From Verrucomicrobiota bacterium (GTDB taxonomy: Bacteria > Verrucomicrobiota > Verrucomicrobiia > Limisphaerales > JADLHS01): DNA of 7,049 nucleotides. The stretch spans positions 1-7,049 of the forward strand of contig SCTL01000114.1 of the NCBI GenBank assembly GCA_004297495.1, read 5' to 3'. The position numbers and the translations under genes are program-made. Below, one piece after another: positions 1-4,910 of the stretch. The notes under the pieces are model-generated. The model was not told the DNA's origin, made no database searches, and saw only the letters and a program-made list of their open reading frames with translations. Each line of letters opens with the position of its first letter. The stretch's first letter is position 1.

Positions 1-124
1 GCGGTTGGAAAATCTCACCGGGCAGGATGCAGGCAGTAACATAGTCGAACCTCCATTCATCCCCCGCGTATTTGCCCCCAAAAAGTTGAACTGTGACTTT
101 GGAAATTTGAGCCGGAGAATTCAC
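1..124 (-). CDS. Hypothetical protein, N-terminal part, cut by the window edge
   Basis: An open frame starts with GTG at 124 and stays open to base 1, giving 41 residues that begin MNSPAQISKV and continue through GGKYAGDEWR. The start is well supported: it overlaps the TGA of the 121-aa gene as GTGA, and a GGAGG Shine-Dalgarno lies at 135-131, six bases upstream. I do not recognise the product. The visible part alternates polar and hydrophobic residues and looks like a folded soluble protein, with no signal peptide or membrane segment. It is the next gene of the leftward operon. Confidence 0.65.
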   Translation of the reverse strand, partial: MNSPAQISKVTVQLFGGKYAGDEWRFDYVTACILPGEIFQP

Positions 125-486
125 GCGCGGCCTCCTTTGACTTCGGAAACTTGCACACGAACCGGCGTCGAAGAGTGAATCGTCAGGTTGATTGAAACCG
201 TGCCAGGTTCGACTTGTGCGGCTTGGTCTGCACCGCTCCAACGCTGCCAGAATTTGCAGATCGTGGCCGTTCCGACCTTGAGTCCGAACCGCTGCAACAA
301 ACGTGCTTGCGCCTGCGCATAGTTTATTTTCTCGCGAAACAACCAGCGCTTGAGCGCGGCGCAAACCTTCGGTTCGTCCAGCTTGCGCTTGCGAATGTTA
401 CGAGGACCGCCAACCTGCCACGCGGGAATTTTCCAGGTATCGGCGAGTTCGAGATGGGATGAACTGCGGCGGCGGTTCTTGTTCAT
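121..486 (-). CDS. Small HTH-like protein (121 aa), possible phage DNA-binding protein
   Basis: The frame starts with ATG at 486, four bases after the stop of the preceding 57-aa ORF. The N-terminus is basic (NKNRRRSSS), followed by a segment rich in Trp, Pro and Arg. Residues 41-82 form a probable helix-turn-helix: a helix around ALKRWLFREK, then NYAQAQARLLQRFG, a turn at LKVGTA and a second helix TICKFWQRW. The last 27 residues are beta-like (TVSINLTIHSSTPVRVQV). The 'YAQA..RL...FG' plus 'S/T..C.FW' pattern is like small HTH proteins I remember next to packaging or head genes in phages, but I cannot name the family, and a small-terminase-like role is only a guess. Its end carries the SD of the next gene. 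Confidence 0.75.
   Translation of the reverse strand: MNKNRRRSSSHLELADTWKIPAWQVGGPRNIRKRKLDEPKVCAALKRWLFREKINYAQAQARLLQRFGLKVGTATICKFWQRWSGADQAAQVEPGTVSINLTIHSSTPVRVQVSEVKGGRA
131..135 (-). promoter_or_regulatory. Ribosome binding site embedded in the 3' end of the 121-aa gene
   Basis: AAAGGAGG read on the minus strand sits inside the last codons (Lys-Gly-Gly) of the 121-aa gene, six bases before the GTG at 124. It fixes the start of the gene that runs off the left edge. Confidence 0.7.
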
Positions 487-490
487 AGGA

Positions 491-664
491 TCAAGGCGGA
501 GATGCGTCTCTTAGCGGATGGAAAAAGCCTGGCTGCAAAAGCCGCCGCAATTGCAGCCAGTGAGCAGCGACACCCGAAGACTCGGCCAATGGGGCAATGC
601 CCGTAATCCCAAACGCTATGTCTCCTTCTCCGACTGCTCGAAATTGTGCATTGAATAATTTCAC
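491..664 (-). CDS. Hidden 57-aa ORF coupled to the paralogous wing-helix gene
   Basis: This frame was found from its junction rather than its product. A GTG at 664 overlaps the TGA of the 188-aa gene as GTGA, and GGAGG lies at 677-673, eight bases upstream, exactly the arrangement seen at 1227. It ends with TGA at 493-491, four bases before the ATG of the 121-aa gene, so it fills the gap neatly. The protein begins VKLFNAQFRAVGEGDI and has a mildly hydrophobic middle followed by HWLQLRRLLQP. I recognise no family. A 46-aa plus-strand ORF (518-658) competes for the same bases; operon continuity favours the minus strand. Confidence 0.5.
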   Translation of the reverse strand: MKLFNAQFRAVGEGDIAFGITGIAPLAESSGVAAHWLQLRRLLQPGFFHPLRDASPP

Positions 665-1227
665 GCGATGCGCCTCCGCCTTAGAAATCCAGAGACGCTT
701 GAGAACAAAATTTCCGGCGAGATGCCAGCATGACGTTTTGTGCCTGGCACGAAAGAGAGCCAGCCGGCATCGCCTAATCGTAAAACGTGATCGCCTTTTA
801 CACTGAACCGGCGCGCAATCTGAATCGCCTTGATCTTGCTCACGACGCCAACGCGGGCGGCGGTCATCGTCGGGAAAATGATTTCGATGGCCTCGGCAAA
901 CGAACCAACACGCGGCGCAGCCGGCTGTTGAAAATGATGCAGCGATGCCGCGAGCAACCGGATTTCGCGCCGGCTTTCGAGTGCGAGATCAAAAGCCCAA
1001 GGCAGCGCACGGCTTTCGATCAACCGCACAACAGCCCTGCTATCCAACTCCAGCGCGGCACATGCGACATTAACGGAAACGAGCGGCGCTCGGAAAGTGA
1101 TTTGAGGCAACGCGCCTGCGTGAATTGTTAGGGGCATGTTACAATTGGATGATTGCCCCCAGGAACTGACCGCCATTGCGCTCGTGACCACCAGCACCGC
1201 CGTAAGGTTTTTTGAAAGCTTGTTCAC
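661..1227 (-). CDS. Exported-looking double wing-helix (excisionase-like) protein, downstream copy
   Basis: GTG start at 1227 overlaps the stop of the upstream paralogue as GTGA and has GGAGG eight bases upstream, so the long N-terminus is very probably translated. Residues 1-24 look like a Sec signal peptide: basic NKLSKN, hydrophobic core AVLVVTSAMAV and a cleavage-like SWG before Gln25. The mature part begins near LPQITFRAPL (residues 40-49). Residues 46-105 and 120-188 each resemble an excisionase/MerR-type winged helix: a helix, then a motif of the type V..LIE...L (first copy VVRLIESRAL, second copy HVLRLGDAGWL), then a wing and a helix S(L/V)..F. It is clearly paralogous to the gene at 1224-1985 over its whole mature length. 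A DNA-binding fold and an export signal conflict; an internal Met31 could give a cytoplasmic form. Function unknown. Confidence 0.8.
   Translation of the reverse strand: MNKLSKNLTAVLVVTSAMAVSSWGQSSNCNMPLTIHAGALPQITFRAPLVSVNVACAALELDSRAVVRLIESRALPWAFDLALESRREIRLLAASLHHFQQPAAPRVGSFAEAIEIIFPTMTAARVGVVSKIKAIQIARRFSVKGDHVLRLGDAGWLSFVPGTKRHAGISPEILFSSVSGFLRRRRIA
673..677 (-). promoter_or_regulatory. Embedded ribosome binding site for the 57-aa ORF
   Basis: GGAGG lies within the terminal Arg codons of the 188-aa gene (CGG AGG CGC), eight bases before the GTG at 664. The same arrangement is found at the end of the upstream paralogue. Confidence 0.6.
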
Positions 1228-1985
1228 ACCATGCGCCTCCGTGCCAGGAATTCCACCACGCTATTGAATTCGATCTGCGGCGACCCGTCCGGACCTGGGC
1301 GTTGAACGGTACCAGCAAGCAAACGCAGAGTCCCTTGCTCGGCGAGGCTTAACACGTGGCAGGAGCTGACGGAAAACTTTTTGTAGATCGTGGCGGCGCG
1401 AACAGTGGCGACACCGCGAGTGTGCGAAACAGCGGGGAAAATCAATTTCACTGCGCGTTGAAAATCTTCATCGGCGGAAATGCTCGGCGCGGCCTGGTTG
1501 TTTTGAAACTCGAAAAGGCTTTGTGTTAGAATGCGAACGTCACGCTGTCCATCGCCCCGCAGCGCAATGTTCCACGCGAAACGCAGCCTGCCCTCTTCAA
1601 TGAGTGCGAGCACTTCGTAGCTGCTGCGATCCAGCGCCGCGACGGCGGTCCAGAGATTCACGAGCGGACGTTTGAAGGTGATTTGCGGCAGCGAGGAATC
1701 GGGAGTTGGGTGCATTGGTTTGGTGTGTGCCCCCAAAAAATCCTGTGCCCCCGCCGACAAACAAACCGTAGCCGCCAACACGAGCGCGGCGAAAGTAAAC
1801 GCACGACGCCGGGGGAAAACGCCGTGCGCGCAGTGAACGCCGAAATAACCGAAGTTGCATCCACCGCGAAAAGAACCTGGCGAGGCACAGACTCCTCGCC
1901 AGGCTGAGCGAGTGGTTTCGACATGTATATGAAACAACTCTCCAGTTGCACCGACTCGCTCAAAATTGGAAATGTTCGCGCGCAT
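1224..1985 (-). CDS. Exported-looking double wing-helix (excisionase-like) protein, upstream copy
   Basis: The mature region, from LPQITFKRPL (about residue 99 if ATG 1985 is used) to RRRMV, is paralogous to the next gene. It carries two excisionase/MerR-like units: the first with VLALIEEGRLRFAW and VRILTQSLFEF, the second with HVLSLAEQGTL and SVVEFLARRR. Before it comes a Sec-like signal: RRR, hydrophobic AFTFAALVLAATV, and AGA before Gln. The start is uncertain. The frame extends to GTG 2003, and ATG 1985 follows the previous stop by two bases, but the 55 residues before the signal look non-coding (three Cys, many Gly and aromatic residues) and include the 1876-1903 hairpin. ATG 1860 in another frame would give an Arg-rich n-region if one base in the T4C5 run at 1811-1819 were skipped. 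An internal ATG at 1715 would give a cytoplasmic form. Confidence 0.75.
   Translation of the reverse strand: MRANISNFERVGATGELFHIHVETTRSAWRGVCASPGSFRGGCNFGYFGVHCAHGVFPRRRAFTFAALVLAATVCLSAGAQDFLGAHTKPMHPTPDSSLPQITFKRPLVNLWTAVAALDRSSYEVLALIEEGRLRFAWNIALRGDGQRDVRILTQSLFEFQNNQAAPSISADEDFQRAVKLIFPAVSHTRGVATVRAATIYKKFSVSSCHVLSLAEQGTLRLLAGTVQRPGPDGSPQIEFNSVVEFLARRRMV
1236..1240 (-). promoter_or_regulatory. Embedded ribosome binding site for the 188-aa gene
   Basis: GGAGG on the minus strand lies in the terminal Arg-rich codons of the upstream paralogue, eight bases before the GTG at 1227. It supports the GTG start and therefore the signal peptide. Confidence 0.7.
1870..1903 (-). terminator. Perfect 10-bp hairpin with T-rich tail (terminator-like or dispersed palindrome)
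   Basis: CCTGGCGAGG at 1876-1885 and CCTCGCCAGG at 1894-1903 are perfect inverted repeats around an 8-base loop. On the minus strand the stem is followed by TTCTTTT, which fits an intrinsic terminator acting about 85 bases after the stop of the 202-aa gene. It would separate the early block from the wing-helix block. The same palindrome could instead be a dispersed REP-like element dropped into the 5' region of the next gene; a genome-wide count would tell. Confidence 0.55.
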
Positions 1986-1987
1986 CG

Positions 1988-2596
1988 TCAGGCGGGTTGC
2001 CACTCTCCGGTGGGCGCATCGAATCCAAGATTGGGACTTCCCGCAAGTGCGCGATCTAAAATGGCGAACACATATTGCATATTAGCTGGCGTAGCCGCCG
2101 CCAGCGCGTTCCAGGTGGCCCAATCTCTCACGCTACCAAGCCCGGCCACGGCGTGTGTTTCGCGCGCGAAGCGATCCGCGCTCGGCAAATCCTTGAACAA
2201 GGGACGCAAGGTTTCCGCAATCACTTTCGGCAATTGCTCTGCGTAAAATCCGAAAAGTTCCTTCACCAATGGCGACGCCTTGAGCGCGACTTTTGTTTCG
2301 CGCGCTGTGGCTACCGCTGTTTCCGCCGCTGTGAGTTGATTTCGCAGGAGACTCAGCCGTGTTTGCAAATTGGTAAGATGGGCTACGCCCGATTCGTCAT
2401 CATGCCGCGTGGTGGTTTCCAACATCGCGATCTGACTCGATAGTGAGGACTCTGTTTCCTGCAAGTTCACTAATTCACGTTCCGCCTTTTCCAACTGCGC
2501 CGCATGTCCAGCGATCTCCGCGTTGAGCGCGGTCTTGTAATCCTCGATCCGCTTGCGCAGGTCGTCAGGGAGTTTGATTTTGATGGCGGCGTTCAT
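1988..2596 (-). CDS. Coiled-coil protein (202 aa), function unknown
   Basis: I chose ATG 2596 (MNAAIKIKLPDDLRKR), seven bases after the stop of the 165-aa gene; an upstream in-frame ATG at 2626 would add ten residues and overlap that gene. Residues 10-105 are strongly helical with heptad-like spacing (QLEKAERELVNLQ, LTNLQTRLSLLRNQLTAAETAV), predicting a long coiled coil. A second helical part (SPLVKELFGFYAEQL) and a Pro/Ala-rich tail follow. The stretch DESGVAHLTNLQ...LL matches DEKALAEITRLQ...LL of the 176-aa gene in spacing and order, so the two are probably distant paralogues. A structural or scaffold-like role would be a guess. No signal peptide or membrane segment is visible. Confidence 0.75.
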   Translation of the reverse strand: MNAAIKIKLPDDLRKRIEDYKTALNAEIAGHAAQLEKAERELVNLQETESSLSSQIAMLETTTRHDDESGVAHLTNLQTRLSLLRNQLTAAETAVATARETKVALKASPLVKELFGFYAEQLPKVIAETLRPLFKDLPSADRFARETHAVAGLGSVRDWATWNALAAATPANMQYVFAILDRALAGSPNLGFDAPTGEWQPA

Positions 2597-2603
2597 GTGC
2601 GTT

Positions 2604-3101
2604 TTAGTTGCTGACCGTGGATGCAACCGGATAAAGCAGCGGGAATCTCTCTTTCATTTTCAGTTCAACCTCGGCGTCAGTCACGCGACCGGATTTTTGC
2701 GCGGCGAGCCGACCGCGCCATAGATCAAAAAGCGCCTGCTTGATGGCGGCGGAATCGCGCGGCGTAGTCACGCCTTTAGTCGCGCGCCAAGCGGTCCTCT
2801 CCTCAAGCGTGTCGGCGTCCGCGGGTAAGCCCAAGAGTGTGAGCATAGGCGGCGCAAAGACTGGCTCTGGCGGAATGCCGTCGTTACCCAGCGCGAGTGA
2901 CGCGGCGCGAGTTTCGTAAGTGACAGGCCGGTTGCCTTCAATCACCCGGGCCCACAAATCTTTGTAGAGAGACTTGGCGCGCTCAAATGCTTGTTTGTAA
3001 CCGATGCCGGCGCCGCGCTGGGTTTCGTCCACCGCCTGATTGAAAAGCTGACTGGCTTCGTCAGGGGTGAGTTTGGAAATATCCGTGATGGAAAGATTCA
3101 T
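2604..3101 (-). CDS. Hypothetical protein (165 aa) with a repeated 'QAF' helical module
   Basis: ATG 3101 overlaps the stop of the 55-aa gene as ATGA, and the frame ends in TAA at 2606-2604. Residues about 20-55 contain F..AVDE......IGYKQAFERAK.....LW, which matches the C-terminus of the 225-aa gene. The centre is Pro/Ala-rich (GIPPEPVFAPPMLTLLG) and the C-terminal half is helical and charged (EVELKMKERFPLLYP). Helices of the type G(l/i)s(y/l)..AF.r....P.l(f/w) occur in assorted phage structural proteins, but this is not enough to assign a role. The protein looks soluble, with no signal peptide. Confidence 0.7.
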   Translation of the reverse strand: MNLSITDISKLTPDEASQLFNQAVDETQRGAGIGYKQAFERAKSLYKDLWARVIEGNRPVTYETRAASLALGNDGIPPEPVFAPPMLTLLGLPADADTLEERTAWRATKGVTTPRDSAAIKQALFDLWRGRLAAQKSGRVTDAEVELKMKERFPLLYPVASTVSN

Positions 3102-3265
3102 TGTGTGTTGGTTTTTGGTGATTGATGAGCAGCGCGGCGGAGTGCCGGCAGCGTGGATTCCAAGTGGTTGACGGCGCGGGCGGAGAGCTGTTGCGCGGCT
3201 TTCGCTTCTACTGCGGTGTTGCGCAGCAAACCGATTTTTGCAATCTCGCTGCCGGTGAAGTTCAT
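3098..3265 (-). CDS. Small helical protein (55 aa)
   Basis: This short frame starts at ATG 3265 (ATGA overlap with the 59-aa ORF) and ends at the ATGA that starts the 165-aa gene, so it is coupled on both sides. GGAG at 3277-3274 is eight bases upstream. The protein (MNFTGSEIAKIGLLRN ... LPALRRAAHQSP) is mostly an amphipathic, Ala-rich helix. Its SD sits next to, and partly inside, one arm of an inverted-repeat set, so translation may depend on RNA folding. Function unknown. Confidence 0.6.
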   Translation of the reverse strand: MNFTGSEIAKIGLLRNTAVEAKAAQQLSARAVNHLESTLPALRRAAHQSPKTNTQ

Positions 3266-3441
3266 GCGCCAGACTCCGCCGTCGTTAGAACGGCGGCGCG
3301 GGGAGCGCGCCGCCGTCTAATCGTGCTGGCCCAATTTTGCGGCGCAGCGGACAGTAGCAGGTCAATGCGACCACAGTCGCACACACCTGTTTCCGAAGAA
3401 CCAACCTCGGAAATTGATAAAGCTTTTGGCTGCGTTTGCAT
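3262..3441 (-). CDS. Small 59-aa ORF carrying a palindrome in its 3' half
   Basis: The ATG at 3441 shares its first base with the TGA of the 225-aa gene (TGATG), and the stop overlaps the next start (ATGA). A TTG one codon upstream is the alternative. The product begins MQTQPKALSISEVGSSETG and includes CDCGRIDLLL. Its last third (IRRRRAPRAAVLTT) is simply the translation of the GC-rich palindrome at 3285-3320, which suggests the tail is not under protein-level selection, or that the ORF acts as a leader peptide for the next gene. Coding status is less certain than for its neighbours. Confidence 0.4.
   Translation of the reverse strand: MQTQPKALSISEVGSSETGVCDCGRIDLLLSAAPQNWASTIRRRRAPRAAVLTTAESGA
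3276..3320 (-). promoter_or_regulatory. Three-arm inverted repeat with alternative pairings near an SD
   Basis: ACGGCGGCGCG (3290-3300) and CGCGCCGCCGT (3306-3316) are a perfect 11-bp inverted repeat with a 5-base loop; TTAG and CTAA extend it past a one-base bulge. A third arm, CCGCCGT at 3276-3282, can pair with 3290-3296 instead. On the minus-strand RNA this third arm partly overlaps the GGAG of the 55-aa gene, so the second pairing would hide it and the first would leave it free. The big palindrome could also be a dispersed REP-like repeat. Confidence 0.5.
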
Positions 3442-4118
3442 CAACTGTCCCCCTCCGGTTCAAAGCTGAGCATCGCCATCGTCCAGAAGATCGGTTCGGT
3501 TTCCTTCAGCCGGTCGAATGCCTGGCGGAGAGAAAGCGATTGTTCCGTCATCAGGCGCTCGACTGCCCGGCGAAACACACCGCGAATCTGTGCGGGTTGC
3601 GCGTATTCCAAAATCGGGCCGCGATCCACCGGATCGGTCATCTCTGAATCCAGCAAGGCGCGCACGCCGTCGGCCATCTTTTGCGCGGTGTTCCAGTCCG
3701 ATGCGGTTACGCCTTCCGGCGCGCGATTGAATAGGCGCTCCGGAACACCGGCGCGCTCCAGTTCATCTGCCGTCCGCCGAAGCAAGTCCCATTGCACCGC
3801 CGTTGGTTCCCAGTTGAACTGCGGCGCAAAGCGCTTCGTGAGCACGGCAATATCGCCCGCCGAGCGTTCAAGGGAAGGGCCGGCGGAAAGTCCGGACCGA
3901 TTCTCAACACGATTGAGCAGCTTGCTGAAATCCCTTGCGGAATCAAAATTGCCGTAGCCTGTCTGCATCAAGTCGCTGTTGGCCGGCATCACCGAATTGA
4001 ACGCCGCGTGAAAATCGTCGCCCGTGCGGTTGCGCACAAGCGCGACAAGGTATTGGAAAACATCGGACCCGATCTTGCCGGTGCGCTCTGGAATTGAGAT
4101 GGAATCGCTGGCGGTCAC
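3441..4118 (-). CDS. Hypothetical protein (225 aa) with two copies of a helical 'AF' module
   Basis: I start it at GTG 4118, which overlaps the 176-aa gene's stop as GTGA; ATG 4145 would add nine residues and a 31-base overlap. Residues 20-51 (VFQYLVALVRNRTGDDFHAAFNSV) and about 190-222 (VFRRAVERLMTEQSLSLRQAFDRLKE then FW) appear to be copies of one module, also seen once in the 165-aa gene. The centre (TKRFAPQFNWEPTAVQWDLLRRTADELE) is helical. No signal peptide, membrane segment or catalytic motif is visible. A phage structural or assembly function is possible but unproven. Confidence 0.7.
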   Translation of the reverse strand: MTASDSISIPERTGKIGSDVFQYLVALVRNRTGDDFHAAFNSVMPANSDLMQTGYGNFDSARDFSKLLNRVENRSGLSAGPSLERSAGDIAVLTKRFAPQFNWEPTAVQWDLLRRTADELERAGVPERLFNRAPEGVTASDWNTAQKMADGVRALLDSEMTDPVDRGPILEYAQPAQIRGVFRRAVERLMTEQSLSLRQAFDRLKETEPIFWTMAMLSFEPEGDS

Positions 4119-4645
4119 GAAAGTTTGGCTTCGCGCGCGTCGCAATCTGACCAGGTGCGCAGCAACCTTTCCGCATATCTGGTCAGATCGTCACCAGTGT
4201 AGTTGCTGAGTGTTGCATACCTTAAAAAGCCGTCCAACTCCCGAACCAGGGCGCTCCCATCAACGGCGAGGTCCAATGCAAGCGCATCCGGGAAATCTGT
4301 TTCCAGCCTGGCGCGTGCCGACTTCTTGGCGCGTTCAACCATCGAACGGATACGCGGCCCGAGATGTTGCGAAATGAAATCGTGGCCCGCTTTCAACAGC
4401 GTCGCTTCATTGTAATTGATGGCTTCCTCACGGTTTGCGATCCGGCGCGGTAACAACGCTTCGACAACCTGAAGCCGTGTGATTTCGGCCAGCGCTTTCT
4501 CGTCGCCCAAATCGCACGAACATTCGAGCGAGAGCCGGCGGGCCGACGTGACGGATACCAGTTCGTTCAAGCTGGCAAGTTCGGACTTGGCGCTGAAGAT
4601 TTGGTCGAGCGCGGCTTTGAGAGATTCGGGGGCGGTGGATTTCAT
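4115..4645 (-). CDS. Coiled-coil protein (176 aa), function unknown
   Basis: ATG 4645 (MKSTAPESLKAAL) forms an ATGA overlap with the end of the 62-aa HTH gene; the frame also opens earlier at 4684, which would overlap that gene by 43 bases and looks less likely. Residues 5-85 are helical with heptad-like leucines (SELASLNELV, ALAEITRLQVVEALL), interrupted by a two-Cys stretch ECSC. Residues 85-115 (HDFISQHLGPRIRSMVERAKKSARARL) form another basic helical part. Its layout parallels the 202-aa gene, with a shared D-E-x2-[LV]-A-x-[IL]-T-x-L-Q spacing, so they may be distant paralogues. It is the second gene of the leftward operon. Confidence 0.75.
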   Translation of the reverse strand: MKSTAPESLKAALDQIFSAKSELASLNELVSVTSARRLSLECSCDLGDEKALAEITRLQVVEALLPRRIANREEAINYNEATLLKAGHDFISQHLGPRIRSMVERAKKSARARLETDFPDALALDLAVDGSALVRELDGFLRYATLSNYTGDDLTRYAERLLRTWSDCDAREAKLS

Positions 4646-4830
4646 GCGGTTGTTTGGTTGGTTTGACGGGCGGCGCGTTTCCATGCGCGGAATTTTTCAA
4701 GCAGTTTTGGGGAAGGCCGGTGTCTGTGTGCAACCAAGCCAAGGTGTTGCCTCGTGCAGCCCAAATCGCGAGCCGCCGCGCAGATTCCTTTGATACGCGG
4801 CGCTTGTTTGGACTTGGAAACCGTTGCCAT
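4642..4830 (-). CDS. Small HTH protein (62 aa), Cro-like regulator candidate
   Basis: First gene of the leftward operon, starting ATG 4830 (MATVSKSKQAPRIKG). Residues 15-50 read as a compact helix-turn-helix: GICAAARDLG, then CTRQHLGLV as the recognition helix, then RPSPKLLEKFRAW. The protein is very basic (C-terminus KRAARQTNQ), consistent with DNA binding in the cytoplasm. It is divergent from the 303-aa XRE protein across 80 bases, the usual geometry of a phage Cro/CI pair; its role as the opposing regulator is inferred from this position. It could also bind elsewhere, for example in replication or excision. Confidence 0.7.
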   Translation of the reverse strand: MATVSKSKQAPRIKGICAAARDLGCTRQHLGLVAHRHRPSPKLLEKFRAWKRAARQTNQTTA

Positions 4831-4910
4831 TACAAACCGGATTTAATACGGCATTGCATGTTTAGTCAACAGAAGTTTGAGATTTTTTATGGAGGGTTCA
4901 TACTCCGGCT
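4831..4910. promoter_or_regulatory. Divergent control region of the switch
   Basis: Eighty bases between the divergent HTH genes. It is noticeably more AT-rich than its surroundings and must hold the operators and at least one promoter on each strand. I saw no convincing symmetric operator repeats and only a weak rightward promoter (TTTTAT near 4885). GGAGGG at 4891-4896 is the SD candidate for the rightward gene, 14 bases before its GTG, which is longer than usual. Confidence 0.5.
4841..4869 (-). promoter_or_regulatory. Likely leftward operon promoter
   Basis: On the minus strand TTGACT (4869-4864) is a near-consensus -35 element. AT-rich -10 candidates follow: TTAAAT (4846-4841) at 17 bases or TATTAA (4848-4843) at 15. 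The ATG at 4830 lies only about 11 bases past the -10 box, so the transcript would have a very short leader or none. Confidence 0.5.

Noticed and set aside
518..612. Minus-strand 33-aa reading with a lipobox-like LTGC, considered as an Rz1-like lysis protein
   Set aside because: It would need a TTG start, lacks a proper hydrophobic segment, and no lysis gene is recognisable nearby.
518..658. Plus-strand 46-aa ORF (MEKAWLQKPPQ...) opposite the 57-aa ORF
   Set aside because: No clear SD and an isolated strand inside a leftward operon; the minus-strand ORF has an SD and coupled ends.
787..1131. Plus-strand 114-aa ORF
   Set aside because: Antisense shadow of the well-supported 188-aa gene, with no SD and no protein-like pattern.
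73..1739. TGCCCCCAAAAA at 73-84 and 1728-1739
   Set aside because: A shared 12-mer is expected about once by chance in a window this size, and the surroundings do not match.
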